Below are positions 56,271 through 64,000 of a stretch of DNA of 64,000 nt, piece after piece. The stretch is from contig JAIPEE010000002.1 in assembly GCA_021737275.1 (NCBI GenBank), positions 1 to 64,000 on the forward strand, written 5' to 3'. Positions within the stretch are counted from its first letter, which is position 1; every line of letters begins with the position of its first letter. The translations under genes were made by a program, and so were the position numbers. This DNA comes from Desulfobacterales bacterium (lineage in GTDB: Bacteria > Desulfobacterota > Desulfobacteria > Desulfobacterales > JAIPEE01). The notes beneath the pieces were generated by a model. The model was not told the DNA's origin, searched no databases, and was given only the letters and a program-made list of their open reading frames with translations.

Positions 56271-57896
56271 TCATGATTCACCTATGGTGTTGGAAAGCTT
56301 TTCCATAAGCATCACTAACGTGGCCGATTTTCTGGCGGAAACGGCAATGCCATCCAATCTTCTGCAGAGGGCCCGTGTTGTTTCAGGGTCAACAACATCC
56401 TGCTTGTTGAGCACCCTGATTGTCGGAATTCGATCAAGAGACAGGTCGGAAAGGATTTTTTCAACAGATGAAATCTGCTTTTCAAACCTCGGATTACTGA
56501 TATCGATGACGTGAAGCAGGATATCAGCACTTTCAAGCTCTTCAAGGGTTGCCATAAAAGCCGTTACCAGATCTTTGGGCAGATCTTTTATAAAACCAAC
56601 CGTATCCGTGATGATCACTTCTATATCACGGGGAAATCTTAAGCGTCTGCTTGAGGGATCCAGTGTTGCAAACAGCCTGTTTTCAGCCGGAACACTGCTT
56701 TTGGTCATGGTATTCAGCAGCGTAGATTTTCCTGCGTTAGTATAACCGACAATGGAAACGACGGGAATCTCTCTCTTTTCTCTCCGTGTCTTTTGCTGTT
56801 TGCGCTGTTTTTTGACCCGCTTGAGTTCTTTTTCAATGCGGGTAATACGGTCACGCGCCCGTCGGCGGTTGATTTCAAGTTTTGTTTCTCCGGGTCCGCG
56901 TCCACCGATACCACCTGTTAATCGGGACATGGCCGTATTTTTTACAACAAGGCGCGGCAATAAATATTTTAACTGGGCCAGTTCAACCTGCAGCTTGCCT
57001 TCCCGGGAGTGTGCCCGCTGGGCGAAGATATCCAGTATCAGCTGGGTTCGGTCAATAACTTTCAACTCCACTTGGTCTGTTATGGCACGGATCTGTGACG
57101 GATTCAGTTCCTGATCAAAAATAATAAGAGAAACTGCATCCTGAAGTGCTTTAAGATAGAGATCCTGCAACTTTCCCAGGCCCATCAGAAACTTTGAATC
57201 CACTTTGCGTCGTTTTTGAAAAATAACATCAGAGACCGCTATGTTGCACGAGAAGGCCAGTTCTCTGAGTTCGTCAAGGTTATCCATGGCTTCTTTTTTT
57301 GATGCGGTTGTGACGCTTACCAGGAGTGCGCGCTCTTTTCCCGAGCCCGCATCGCGCAGATTTGTCTGCCCGGCCAGCTCAGCCTCAATGGCCTGAATCA
57401 TTTCAAGGCAATTAATATCAAGATGGTGCGGGTCTGCAGGCGGCAGGAGCCGGTATGCTTTTCCCTTATTTGTTTCCGGGAGGATATGGCCCATAAAAAC
57501 ACTATCCGGCCGCCCCTTTTCAGAAACCGTAATAGCAGCCATTATATCCAGCCTGAGCAGTTCGAGGTCCGTACAATCATCTTCCGTCAGGGGCTCATCG
57601 TTAAGATGGGTATGAATACACCGGACACCCTTAAGGCGGCCCGGTGCCATCCGGTATTCATCTGTTACCGGGATAACAATTTTATGGTGGTCTCCGACAA
57701 TAACATAAGCAACTTTGCCCATTCGATTGACCAGCAGACCGATCTGACGTCTGAGTTCACGGGAAAGTTCACTGATTTCACGTGCAATTTCAAAGGTCAG
57801 CAGATGATCTCCGGGCACACGACGACCATAAAGTTTTTCAAGTCTTCGCATATGGCCAGCTTTAAGTCCGCCGGTATTTCCCCAGATTTTTTTCAT
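56271..57896 (-). CDS. hflX: GTPase HflX
   Basis: A 541-residue ribosome-associated GTPase, longer than E. coli HflX because of an N-terminal domain of about 170 residues (KKIWGNTGGLKAGHMRRLEKLYGRRV...). The GTPase has VSIVGYTNAGKSTLLN, ATLDPSSRRLRFP, ITDTVGFIKDLP and VLNKQDVVD. The HflX-specific GPGETKLEINRRRARDRI is present. ATG 57896 lies 40 bases after dnaB; a start at 57980 would overlap it. HflX splits stalled ribosomes after stress. Confidence 0.92.
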   Translation of the reverse strand: MKKIWGNTGGLKAGHMRRLEKLYGRRVPGDHLLTFEIAREISELSRELRRQIGLLVNRMGKVAYVIVGDHHKIVIPVTDEYRMAPGRLKGVRCIHTHLNDEPLTEDDCTDLELLRLDIMAAITVSEKGRPDSVFMGHILPETNKGKAYRLLPPADPHHLDINCLEMIQAIEAELAGQTNLRDAGSGKERALLVSVTTASKKEAMDNLDELRELAFSCNIAVSDVIFQKRRKVDSKFLMGLGKLQDLYLKALQDAVSLIIFDQELNPSQIRAITDQVELKVIDRTQLILDIFAQRAHSREGKLQVELAQLKYLLPRLVVKNTAMSRLTGGIGGRGPGETKLEINRRRARDRITRIEKELKRVKKQRKQQKTRREKREIPVVSIVGYTNAGKSTLLNTMTKSSVPAENRLFATLDPSSRRLRFPRDIEVIITDTVGFIKDLPKDLVTAFMATLEELESADILLHVIDISNPRFEKQISSVEKILSDLSLDRIPTIRVLNKQDVVDPETTRALCRRLDGIAVSARKSATLVMLMEKLSNTIGES

Positions 57897-57936
57897 GAAA
57901 AATTTGTTGAGATGCCAATAAGATTGATCAGGAAGG

Positions 57937-59319
57937 TCATTGTGCCATATTACTGTAGTGGTCAGGCGCAAGATCTTCAAAACGGGTATAGCTTTTCAGG
58001 AAAGCCAGATGTGCCACACCTGTCGGGCCATTTCTGTGTTTTGACAAAATAATTTCAGCCTTGCCTCTGTTTGGATTGTTTTCATCCTTGTTATAAACTT
58101 CATCACGGTAGATAAAGGCCACCATATCCGCATCTTGTTCAAGAGCACCGGATTCTCTGAGGTCGGAGAGCATCGGTCGTTTATCGGCGCGTTCTTCAAG
58201 TTTACGATTTAACTGGGATAGTGCAATGATCGGAATATTCATCTCTTTTGCCAGGCCTTTAAGGGAGCGGGAAATCTCGGAGATTTCAAGATCCCGCCGT
58301 TCTGCTGACTGACGACCCTGCATGAGCTGGAGATAATCAACAATAACCATACCGATATCTTTTTCTCTTTTCAGTCGGCGTACTTTGGCACGAATTTCCA
58401 TGGCAGAGATATTCGGTGTATCATCAATATATACCGGTGCTTCAGATAATACACCCGCAGCATCGGTCAGCCTCACCCAGTCTTCACGGCTGAAAAATCC
58501 GGTTCTGAGCCGGTTGGAATCAATTTTGGCCTCTGCACAGAGAAGACGCATGGATAGCTGCTCTTTTGCCATTTCAAGTGAAAAAATAGCCGTCGGTGCA
58601 TTTCCGTCAATGGCCGCATTTCGGGCCACATTCAGGGCAAAGGCTGTTTTACCCATACTGGGTCTGGCAGCCAGAATAATCAGATCAGAGCCCTGGAGTC
58701 CGGACGTTAAAGCATCCAGCTCTTTATATCCGGTTGCTATGCCGGTGATCAAAGATTTGTTACCCTGCCGCTCTTCAAGCTGGTCAATATTGATATCTAT
58801 AATTTTGCTCAGAGGCGAGTAAGGGGCTTTAAGTTTATTTTCCGCTATTTCAAAGATAGCAGATTCAGCATAATCAATGACTGAATTAACCTCACCATTA
58901 TCCGCAAAACACCTGGCTGTGATCTCCCCGGCCTTAGCAATCAGCCGTCTGAGGCAGGCCTTGTCATGTATGATTTCAGCGTAGTGTTTGGCATTAACGG
59001 CCAGTGGAACGGTGTCTGTGAGCCGTGCAAGGTATGTGGCGCCGCCGACGGATTCCAGATGGCCGGCTTCCTTTAAACGGTTGCTGACCGTAACAAGATC
59101 TATGGGGGTGTTACTAACAGAAAGTTCTGAAATTACAGTGAAAATTTGTTGGTGGGCTGTTTTGTAAAAATCATCTGCAATAAGGACATCCATGACTTCG
59201 ATCAAGGTCTCGTTGTCCAGCAATATGGCACTCAGAAGAGATTCCTCTGCCTCCAGGTTATGTGGCGGCACTTTATAAAGAGACGGATCCCTGATAATAT
59301 TTTTAGCGTTTTCGGCCAT
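57937..59319 (-). CDS. dnaB: Replicative DNA helicase DnaB
   Basis: A 460-residue hexameric helicase. The N-terminal domain (VPPHNLEAEESLLSAILLD) and RecA-like motor (LIILAARPSMGKTAFALNVA, MRLLCAEAKIDSNRLRTG, IVDYLQLMQG, SRSLKGLAKEMNIPIIALSQLNR, SDLRESGALEQDADMVAFIYR) are complete, with no intein. It lies in the rpsF-rpsR-DUF2232-rplI-dnaB order typical of several phyla. Confidence 0.97.
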   Translation of the reverse strand: MAENAKNIIRDPSLYKVPPHNLEAEESLLSAILLDNETLIEVMDVLIADDFYKTAHQQIFTVISELSVSNTPIDLVTVSNRLKEAGHLESVGGATYLARLTDTVPLAVNAKHYAEIIHDKACLRRLIAKAGEITARCFADNGEVNSVIDYAESAIFEIAENKLKAPYSPLSKIIDINIDQLEERQGNKSLITGIATGYKELDALTSGLQGSDLIILAARPSMGKTAFALNVARNAAIDGNAPTAIFSLEMAKEQLSMRLLCAEAKIDSNRLRTGFFSREDWVRLTDAAGVLSEAPVYIDDTPNISAMEIRAKVRRLKREKDIGMVIVDYLQLMQGRQSAERRDLEISEISRSLKGLAKEMNIPIIALSQLNRKLEERADKRPMLSDLRESGALEQDADMVAFIYRDEVYNKDENNPNRGKAEIILSKHRNGPTGVAHLAFLKSYTRFEDLAPDHYSNMAQ

Positions 59320-59344
59320 ATGTCCTTATTTTGTAATTATTTAT

Positions 59345-59376
59345 CCAGGGCACCGGCTATCCGGCAGATGCCCTGG
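59345..59376. other. Hairpin between rplI and dnaB
   Basis: CCAGGGCA (59345-59352) pairs with TGCCCTGG (59369-59376), and inside it CCGG-CTAT-CCGG can form a second stem, giving a stable structure in the 69-base gap. No T run follows on the minus strand, so attenuation or RNA processing is more likely than full termination. Confidence 0.4.
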
Positions 59377-59388
59377 TGATAATAACGT

Positions 59389-59832
59389 TTATTCAGGAAC
59401 AATTTCAACAGATATTTCTGCTTCAACACCCTTATAAACACGAACAGGCACTTTAAACGTACCCAGCGTTTTAATAGGTTCGGCCAGCATCAGCATTCTT
59501 TTGGGAATTTCAATATCCTGTTTGGTCAATGCCGTGTAGATGTCATTTACCTTTACAGAACCGTAGAGCTTCTCTTCATCAATGACCTTTGCAGAAATTG
59601 TACATGATACACCTTCAAGACGTTTGGCCATTTCTTCGGCGTGTTCCTTTTCTTTGGCAATCTGAAGCTTAAATTTGGCTTTTTCCTGCTCAAGCACCTT
59701 GCGATTCTGGGGTGTTGCCGGCATCGCCTTGTCCTGGGGCAGAAGATAGTTTCTGGCATAACCATCTGCAACCGTTACTTCGCTGCCGATGATACCCAAA
59801 GAGTCAATTGTTTTTTTCAAAATCACTTTCAT
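59389..59832 (-). CDS. rplI: 50S ribosomal protein L9
   Basis: A 147-residue protein starting MKVILKKTIDSLGIIGSEV, then VADGYARNYLLPQDKAMPAT, the L9 signature, and a two-domain layout joined by a long helix (EQEKAKFKLQIAKEKEHAEE). CCGGAGGTTAT precedes ATG 59832; an upstream in-frame ATG would be out of place. Confidence 0.97.
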   Translation of the reverse strand: MKVILKKTIDSLGIIGSEVTVADGYARNYLLPQDKAMPATPQNRKVLEQEKAKFKLQIAKEKEHAEEMAKRLEGVSCTISAKVIDEEKLYGSVKVNDIYTALTKQDIEIPKRMLMLAEPIKTLGTFKVPVRVYKGVEAEISVEIVPE

Positions 59833-59858
59833 TTTATAACCTCCGGTAAAAAAGCATA

Positions 59859-60809
59859 TTATTTGCTTTTGTTTTCCAACTTTCTGAAATTGAGCCACAT
59901 ATCAAAAAAACCAAGTCCGATAACGAGCAGTACCGCAATCTGCTGGATGGCAATCAGGCTATATAGAAAAACCCTGAGCATTCGGGGGAATTTTTTTTTT
60001 TCAAAATAAAACGAGACAATGGCAATGCCCCCGAAAAAATATACGGTCGATAATATCAACAGGCCGTTTGATGCAAACAGAACGGTGGTCATGTTTGACA
60101 AAAACATCATCAACCCGAAGGCAATAACACCCCATACGAGATATTCCGGTGCCTTCCAGTGATTAAGCGGGCCGAAATCGGGGTAGGAAAGTCCCCTGTT
60201 CATCAATAATGGCTTGGCCAGCAGCAGTGTTGTCCACGTAATAAAAAGAGTGGCAACTGTCATCATGCCCGGTGTAATACCGGTCATAACCTGAACAACC
60301 ACATCTCTATAAGTCATGATGATGTGGATGATCTCTTCTGCATTTTCCTGACGCTGATATATGGTCAATAAAAGATCAATTTTTTTATCAAAAAAATCCG
60401 ATATAAAAGGAATAATTTCCATATTGGACTTATCACTGAAAAGAATCAGTCCGGCGCCTGTAATAACGAGTAGCGAGGTACAGGCATAAAGAACTGTCTT
60501 TTCAACTGAAAGACGCTTTTCAAAGAGTTCACCCATTATAAAACCGAGCAGGATCAGTTCGGAAAAATAGAGAACATCAACTGTCAGGCCGCCAAGCAGT
60601 ATGGTCAAAAGACATATTACGACTGCGGGTATTATAGCGGCAGACATTCTGCCAAGTTTGATCCGGAAAAAAAGAACCGGCAGGGGAATAAAAAGAGCAC
60701 AGATAACACTGAAAAAAGGTAAATAGACAGACAGTGCAACAATCACGCACGTTATTGCAATACCCTGTGTAATATCCTTTGCTGTTTTCCCCTGGACCTG
60801 ACTTGGCAA
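59859..60809 (-). CDS. DUF2232 membrane protein
   Basis: A 316-residue integral membrane protein with about eight hydrophobic helices (for example IAITCVIVALSVYLPFFSVICALFI, IIPAVVICLLTILLGGL, VLYACTSLLVITGAGLILF, LVWGVIAFGLMMFLSN). It lies between rpsR and rplI as DUF2232 genes commonly do; function unknown. TTG 60809 (MPSQVQGKTAKDITQG) is chosen because GGGGAG lies just upstream and it starts after the rpsR stop; other starts would overlap rpsR. Confidence 0.8.
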   Translation of the reverse strand: MPSQVQGKTAKDITQGIAITCVIVALSVYLPFFSVICALFIPLPVLFFRIKLGRMSAAIIPAVVICLLTILLGGLTVDVLYFSELILLGFIMGELFEKRLSVEKTVLYACTSLLVITGAGLILFSDKSNMEIIPFISDFFDKKIDLLLTIYQRQENAEEIIHIIMTYRDVVVQVMTGITPGMMTVATLFITWTTLLLAKPLLMNRGLSYPDFGPLNHWKAPEYLVWGVIAFGLMMFLSNMTTVLFASNGLLILSTVYFFGGIAIVSFYFEKKKFPRMLRVFLYSLIAIQQIAVLLVIGLGFFDMWLNFRKLENKSK

Positions 60810-60834
60810 ACCCTTTTCTCCCCGGCGCCTCTGA

Positions 60835-61110
60835 TTACATGTCAAATGTGCCGACAAACGGCAGCAGAGCAATCGTTCTTGCGCGTTTGATCGCAGTCTG
60901 AATTTCACGCTGATGTTTGGCACAAGCACCGGAAATACGTCTTGGAATAATCTTGCCGCGTTCGGTTGTGAAATAGTTGAGCGATCTTGAGTCTTTATAA
61001 TCTATAACAAGGCTGCTGTCCGCACAAAATCGGCAAACTTTACGTCTATGAAAAACACGCCTTTTTTTCTTGAAACCATTTGGTTTTTGTCTTCTGAATG
61101 CTGCAGTCAT
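60835..61110 (-). CDS. rpsR: 30S ribosomal protein S18
   Basis: A 91-residue protein: [62 protein letters not shown]. The CxxC and C-x2-H residues show the zinc-binding form. Three bases after rpsF stop. Confidence 0.98.
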   Translation of the reverse strand: MTAAFRRQKPNGFKKKRRVFHRRKVCRFCADSSLVIDYKDSRSLNYFTTERGKIIPRRISGACAKHQREIQTAIKRARTIALLPFVGTFDM

Positions 61111-61113
61111 TGA

Positions 61114-61584
61114 TTATTCCTCCTTATCACTTTCGGCTTCGGCTGTTTCAGGTTTTTCAGGTGCTGCCTCTTCAGTTGCAGCAGCTTCTGTTTCAGTTTC
61201 TTCAGTGACTTCGGCTTCCGGTTCGGCCGGTGCTGCAGCTTCTTCAGCAGCCTGTTGTGCGGCTTCAATTTCAGCCTTTGCGGTTTCAACATCAACCGCT
61301 TCATCAAGCAGAACGGTCATGTACTTGAGCGCACGATCATCAATCCTGAAAAATCTTTCCAGCTCAGCAACAAGCGCACCATCACCACAGTAATCCAGGC
61401 GAATATAGTGTCCACGGGATCTTTTTCTGATGTTATAGGCCAGCTTTTTAACGCCCCAGTCATCAACCAGGAGCAGGGTGCCACCCTGCTGGGGAATAAT
61501 CTCTTCCAACCTTGGCACAAAAGATTTTCGATCTTCTTCTGCAAGGTCCGGATCCACAATAACAATTGTTTCATACCTTTTCAT
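61114..61584 (-). CDS. rpsF: 30S ribosomal protein S6 with acidic tail
   Basis: A 156-residue protein: YETIVIVDPDLAEEDRKSFV, VDDWGVKKLAYNIRKRSRGHYI and RIDDRALKYMTVLLDE are the S6 core (about 105 residues). The rest is a low-complexity Ala/Glu/Pro/Thr tail (about 50 residues), comparable to the glutamate tail added to S6 by RimK in E. coli. AAGGAGG precedes ATG 61584. Confidence 0.96.
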   Translation of the reverse strand: MKRYETIVIVDPDLAEEDRKSFVPRLEEIIPQQGGTLLLVDDWGVKKLAYNIRKRSRGHYIRLDYCGDGALVAELERFFRIDDRALKYMTVLLDEAVDVETAKAEIEAAQQAAEEAAAPAEPEAEVTEETETEAAATEEAAPEKPETAEAESDKEE

Positions 61585-61609
61585 TAATAACCTCCTTATG
61601 GATAATAAA

Positions 61610-61672
61610 GCCCTGAAACCGGTCCAGAGCAAGGATTCTTAGCAAACAGCCAACAACTTGGCTCAGTGCTAA
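61610..61672 (-). promoter_or_regulatory. Structured rpsF leader, possible S6:S18-binding site
   Basis: In the minus-strand mRNA leader two hairpins occur. The first (61639-61672) pairs TTAGCA/TGCTAA and AGCCAA/TTGGCT around a 3-by-3 internal loop. The second (61610-61630) pairs GCTCTG with CAGGGC around a loop containing ACCGG. A CCG-containing loop before rpsF is the known feature of the S6:S18 autoregulatory motif; the match here is suggestive only. Confidence 0.42.
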
Positions 61673-61843
61673 AAAATAGCCGAAATCTAAAAACAAACCT
61701 AACTATCATTACATGAAAGAAACTGTCAAGATGAATTATCTGGCCGGATTTACATTAGTTTTTGGCATCAGTCGTTTAATCAAATTTTAAATGGTTATAA
61801 AAAATAAAAAAGGAACCAGATTTTAAGCTGCTTCCTGAGTTTC

Positions 61844-61920
<77 letters not shown>

Positions 61921-62042
61921 GGAATTTTGTTAACAACCGGGTGCTTCGTATCACCCTTTATATAAGGTTGTCAAATTATTTCAGGCCTGATTTTCCATAA
62001 AAGAGTTAAAAAAAATAAATTTTTATGTGAAGGAAAATTGTA

Positions 62043-62786
62043 TTAATCCCACAAGGACTCTTTTTCTTTTCTGATCCTTTTACGGTCTTTTTTCCAGGAC
62101 TGATTTTTATCCTTTTGATAGCGCTTAGATGGTTTTATCTGATCTTTTGTTATATCCATCATAAAGCTGCCCGGGGTTTTGGCTTTTTCCTCTCTCTTTT
62201 TATCAGCAGTCTTTATTTTTTCAGGCTGCTGTTTTGGCAGCGGCGGTCCGGTAATACATTCCGGTGGAATTTCATCTGAAAGAAACAGGTGATCCCCATA
62301 TTTTAAAAAGCAGACACCAGTGTCCTGAGCCATATTTGCATGTATGGTCAACAGTACAGGCTTCCGGTCTAAAGATTTTCCATATTTGTTTGCAATCACC
62401 TGTTCAGATGAAAGCATAATATATGGACGGCTGGAAACGATCAGGCCTTTTTTATGGACAAATGGCCATGACTTTCTTTTAATGGCTATATATAGCAGGC
62501 CGGGAAGGTGATCGGCAGTGACAGGCTCGGGCAGCATCTGCCGGTCTGTAGCCCGTATAAGAGATTCTTTAATTTCAATTGGCGGATCCGGAAGGGTATA
62601 AAGAATCTCATCTATATGTGAAGCACGGACATGCCTGAACCCCTCTTCACAGGCCAACGCTTTTAACAGGTCTTTTATTTTGACATATCCGTCTGCATCA
62701 GGCAAAAGTCCGAAATGATCCGGTTTTCTGCCGAGTATATAGGAAAGAAATTTTGCCAGTTTTTTTGCAGACTGTCCGGGTTTCAT
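62043..62786 (-). CDS. KptA/Tpt1-like RNA 2'-phosphotransferase with degenerate motifs
   Basis: A 247-residue protein. The fold signs of the NAD-dependent 2'-phosphotransferase family are present: KFLSYILGRKPDHFGL, DADGYVKIKDLLKAL, VRASHIDEI, then VLLTIHANMAQDTGV and LFLSDEIPPECITGPPLP. Key places differ: the RH of LRHKP is GR, the QGHS stretch is absent, YHGT reads YIAIK and RxHVHLS reads SRPYIMLS. The C-terminal 60 residues are Lys/Arg-rich. It may be a divergent enzyme with another substrate, or a binding protein. Confidence 0.72.
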   Translation of the reverse strand: MKPGQSAKKLAKFLSYILGRKPDHFGLLPDADGYVKIKDLLKALACEEGFRHVRASHIDEILYTLPDPPIEIKESLIRATDRQMLPEPVTADHLPGLLYIAIKRKSWPFVHKKGLIVSSRPYIMLSSEQVIANKYGKSLDRKPVLLTIHANMAQDTGVCFLKYGDHLFLSDEIPPECITGPPLPKQQPEKIKTADKKREEKAKTPGSFMMDITKDQIKPSKRYQKDKNQSWKKDRKRIRKEKESLWD

Positions 62787-62905
62787 TCTAATTCCAATTA
62801 ACGGTTGTTATGACAAAAGCATTCTTGACCTGATAAAGTGTGTCTGGTATTTTTGCACCCTTTATTAATAAAATGTCAACAAAATATCATTGGAAAGGAT
62901 ATTGG

Positions 62906-64000
62906 TATGATTACAGATAAATCTCACAAACTGTTTGAAAAAGCCCGGCAAGTTATTCCCGGTGGTGTTAACAGCCCGGTTCGCGCCTGCCTGTCCGTAG
63001 GCGGAGAGCCGCTTTTTATTGACCGTGCAGACGGCTGCAGGGTATTCGATGTGGATGGCAATAGCTATATTGATTATGTCGGTTCCTGGGGCCCCATGAT
63101 ATTAGGGCACCGGCATCCTGAAGTGATCAAGGCGCTGAGCCTGGTTCTGGATCGCGGTACCAGTTTTGGCGCTCCGACAGATCTTGAAATTGAACTGGCT
63201 GATCTGGTTATTGAAGCCGTTCCATCTGTTGAGATGATACGTGTTGTCAATTCCGGCACGGAAGCTACCATGAGTGCTATCAGGCTGGCCAGAGGTGTTA
63301 CCGGGCGGGATAAGATTATCAAGTTTGACGGCTGTTATCATGGTCATGCCGACACGCTTCTTGTTGCTGCAGGGTCTGGTATTGCTACACTGGGTATCCC
63401 GGGCAGCCCCGGTGTACCGGAAGCTTTTGTGGCAAACACACTTTCCCTGCCATATAATGATATTAATTGTATTACTTCCCTTATGGAAGAGCGCGGCAAT
63501 GAGATTGCCTGTATTATCGTAGAGCCCATTGCCGGCAATATGGGTATGGTGCCGCCGGTTGCGGGCTTTCTTGAAGCATTGCGTGAACTGACAGCCAAAC
63601 ATGGTGCTTTGCTGATCTTTGATGAGGTTATGACCGGTTTCAGGGTTGCTCATGGCGGTGCCCAGTCACTATTTAATATTACACCGGATTTGACGACAAT
63701 GGCCAAAATTATCGGCGGCGGCCTGCCGGTTGGCGCATATGGTGGGAAAAAAGAGATCATGTCCCAGATTGCACCCAGCGGATCAATTTATCAGGCCGGT
63801 ACACTTTCCGGTAATCCCCTTGCCATGGCGGCAGGTATTGCAACGCTTAAGGAGTTAAAAAAACCCGGATTTTATGAAGCGCTTGATGAAAAAGCTGAAA
63901 AACTGATGCAGGGCCTGAATGGCGCAGCTCAAAAAGCCGGAATCAAGGCATCTGCCGGGCGCATCGGATCTATGCTGGGATTCTTTTTTACGGATGTTGA
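62906..64000 (+). CDS. hemL: Glutamate-1-semialdehyde 2,1-aminomutase (partial)
   Basis: The first 365 codons of HemL; the gene runs off the window end. It converts glutamate-1-semialdehyde to 5-aminolevulinate, the C5 route to tetrapyrroles. Visible PLP-enzyme motifs: [56 protein letters not shown] and the Lys region [19 protein letters not shown] 62906 follows GGAAAGG. Confidence 0.97.

Overview
The window is a piece of bacterial chromosome, most likely from a sulfate-reducing member of Desulfobacterota (Desulfobacterales-like). This rests on inference: anaerobic-type ThiH and HemW radical SAM enzymes, SelB, an F0 gene set (atpZ-atpI-atpB-atpE) separate from F1, the yicC-remA-gmk order, PF09936-type SPOUT methyltransferase next to trmD, and a moderate, AT-leaning base composition. 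There is no rRNA operon, CRISPR array, prophage or intact insertion sequence. Three tRNA genes are present (Arg-TCG, His-GTG, Lys-CTT).

Layout. 1-5950 is the accessory-looking end: a mazEF toxin-antitoxin pair with a strong promoter and a perfect palindromic operator, a decayed stretch (804-1465), and a four-gene operon that looks like an unusual ECF-type vitamin/metabolite importer: a HAD phosphatase fused to a PurM/HypE-like kinase-fold domain, a double ABC ATPase in which each half has kept only part of the active site, a membrane T-like subunit, and an S component whose frame is broken at a run of eight Gs. 5952-6146 holds tRNA-Arg and tRNA-His. 6382-8480 carries selB. 8500-12768 holds an inactive-looking retropepsin-like protein, hemW, and an extracytoplasmic stress cluster (ECF sigma, anti-sigma, Spy-like periplasmic protein, four-EF-hand protein). 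12871-18068 is a complete thiamine operon thiS-thiG-thiH-thiF-thiD2E-thiC on the minus strand, under a TPP riboswitch with its own promoter and intrinsic terminator. 18193-25674 holds repair, stress and RNA-modification genes (msrB, nth, a PP-loop thiolase-like protein, UspA tandem, CBS/DUF294 protein plus exonuclease, rlmN).

25782-32362 is a classic translation operon (ffh, rpsP, khpA, rimM, trmD, SPOUT methyltransferase, rplS, rnhB, yraN, rsmI). 32456-39586 holds an ADP-forming acyl-CoA synthetase, a phosphopantetheinyl transferase, a PAS-LuxR regulator, a CBM48 protein followed by a cold-shock-protein remnant, and an ABC-F ATPase. 39884-43144 is trm112-like, DUF4416, yicC, remA, gmk, rlmB. 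43353-45834 holds comF, pgeF and an orphan pyrK. 45973-47660 is the F0 part of ATP synthase. uvrA and pdxA follow on the minus strand, then a divergent dnaA with an AT-rich upstream region, a GlcD-type flavin oxidase, and a long minus-strand operon rpsF-rpsR-DUF2232-rplI-dnaB-hflX-suhB-small Cys protein. The window ends with tRNA-Lys, a degenerate KptA-like protein and the start of hemL.

Best candidates for something undescribed: the ECF cassette with a HAD-PurM fusion and a split-function ABC ATPase (1466-5682); the DnaA with altered DNA-recognition residues; the KptA-like protein lacking hallmark residues; the 65-residue Cys-rich protein translationally coupled to suhB; and the short Cys ORF with an in-frame TGA in front of comF. 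All functional statements are from sequence reading only; no database search was run.
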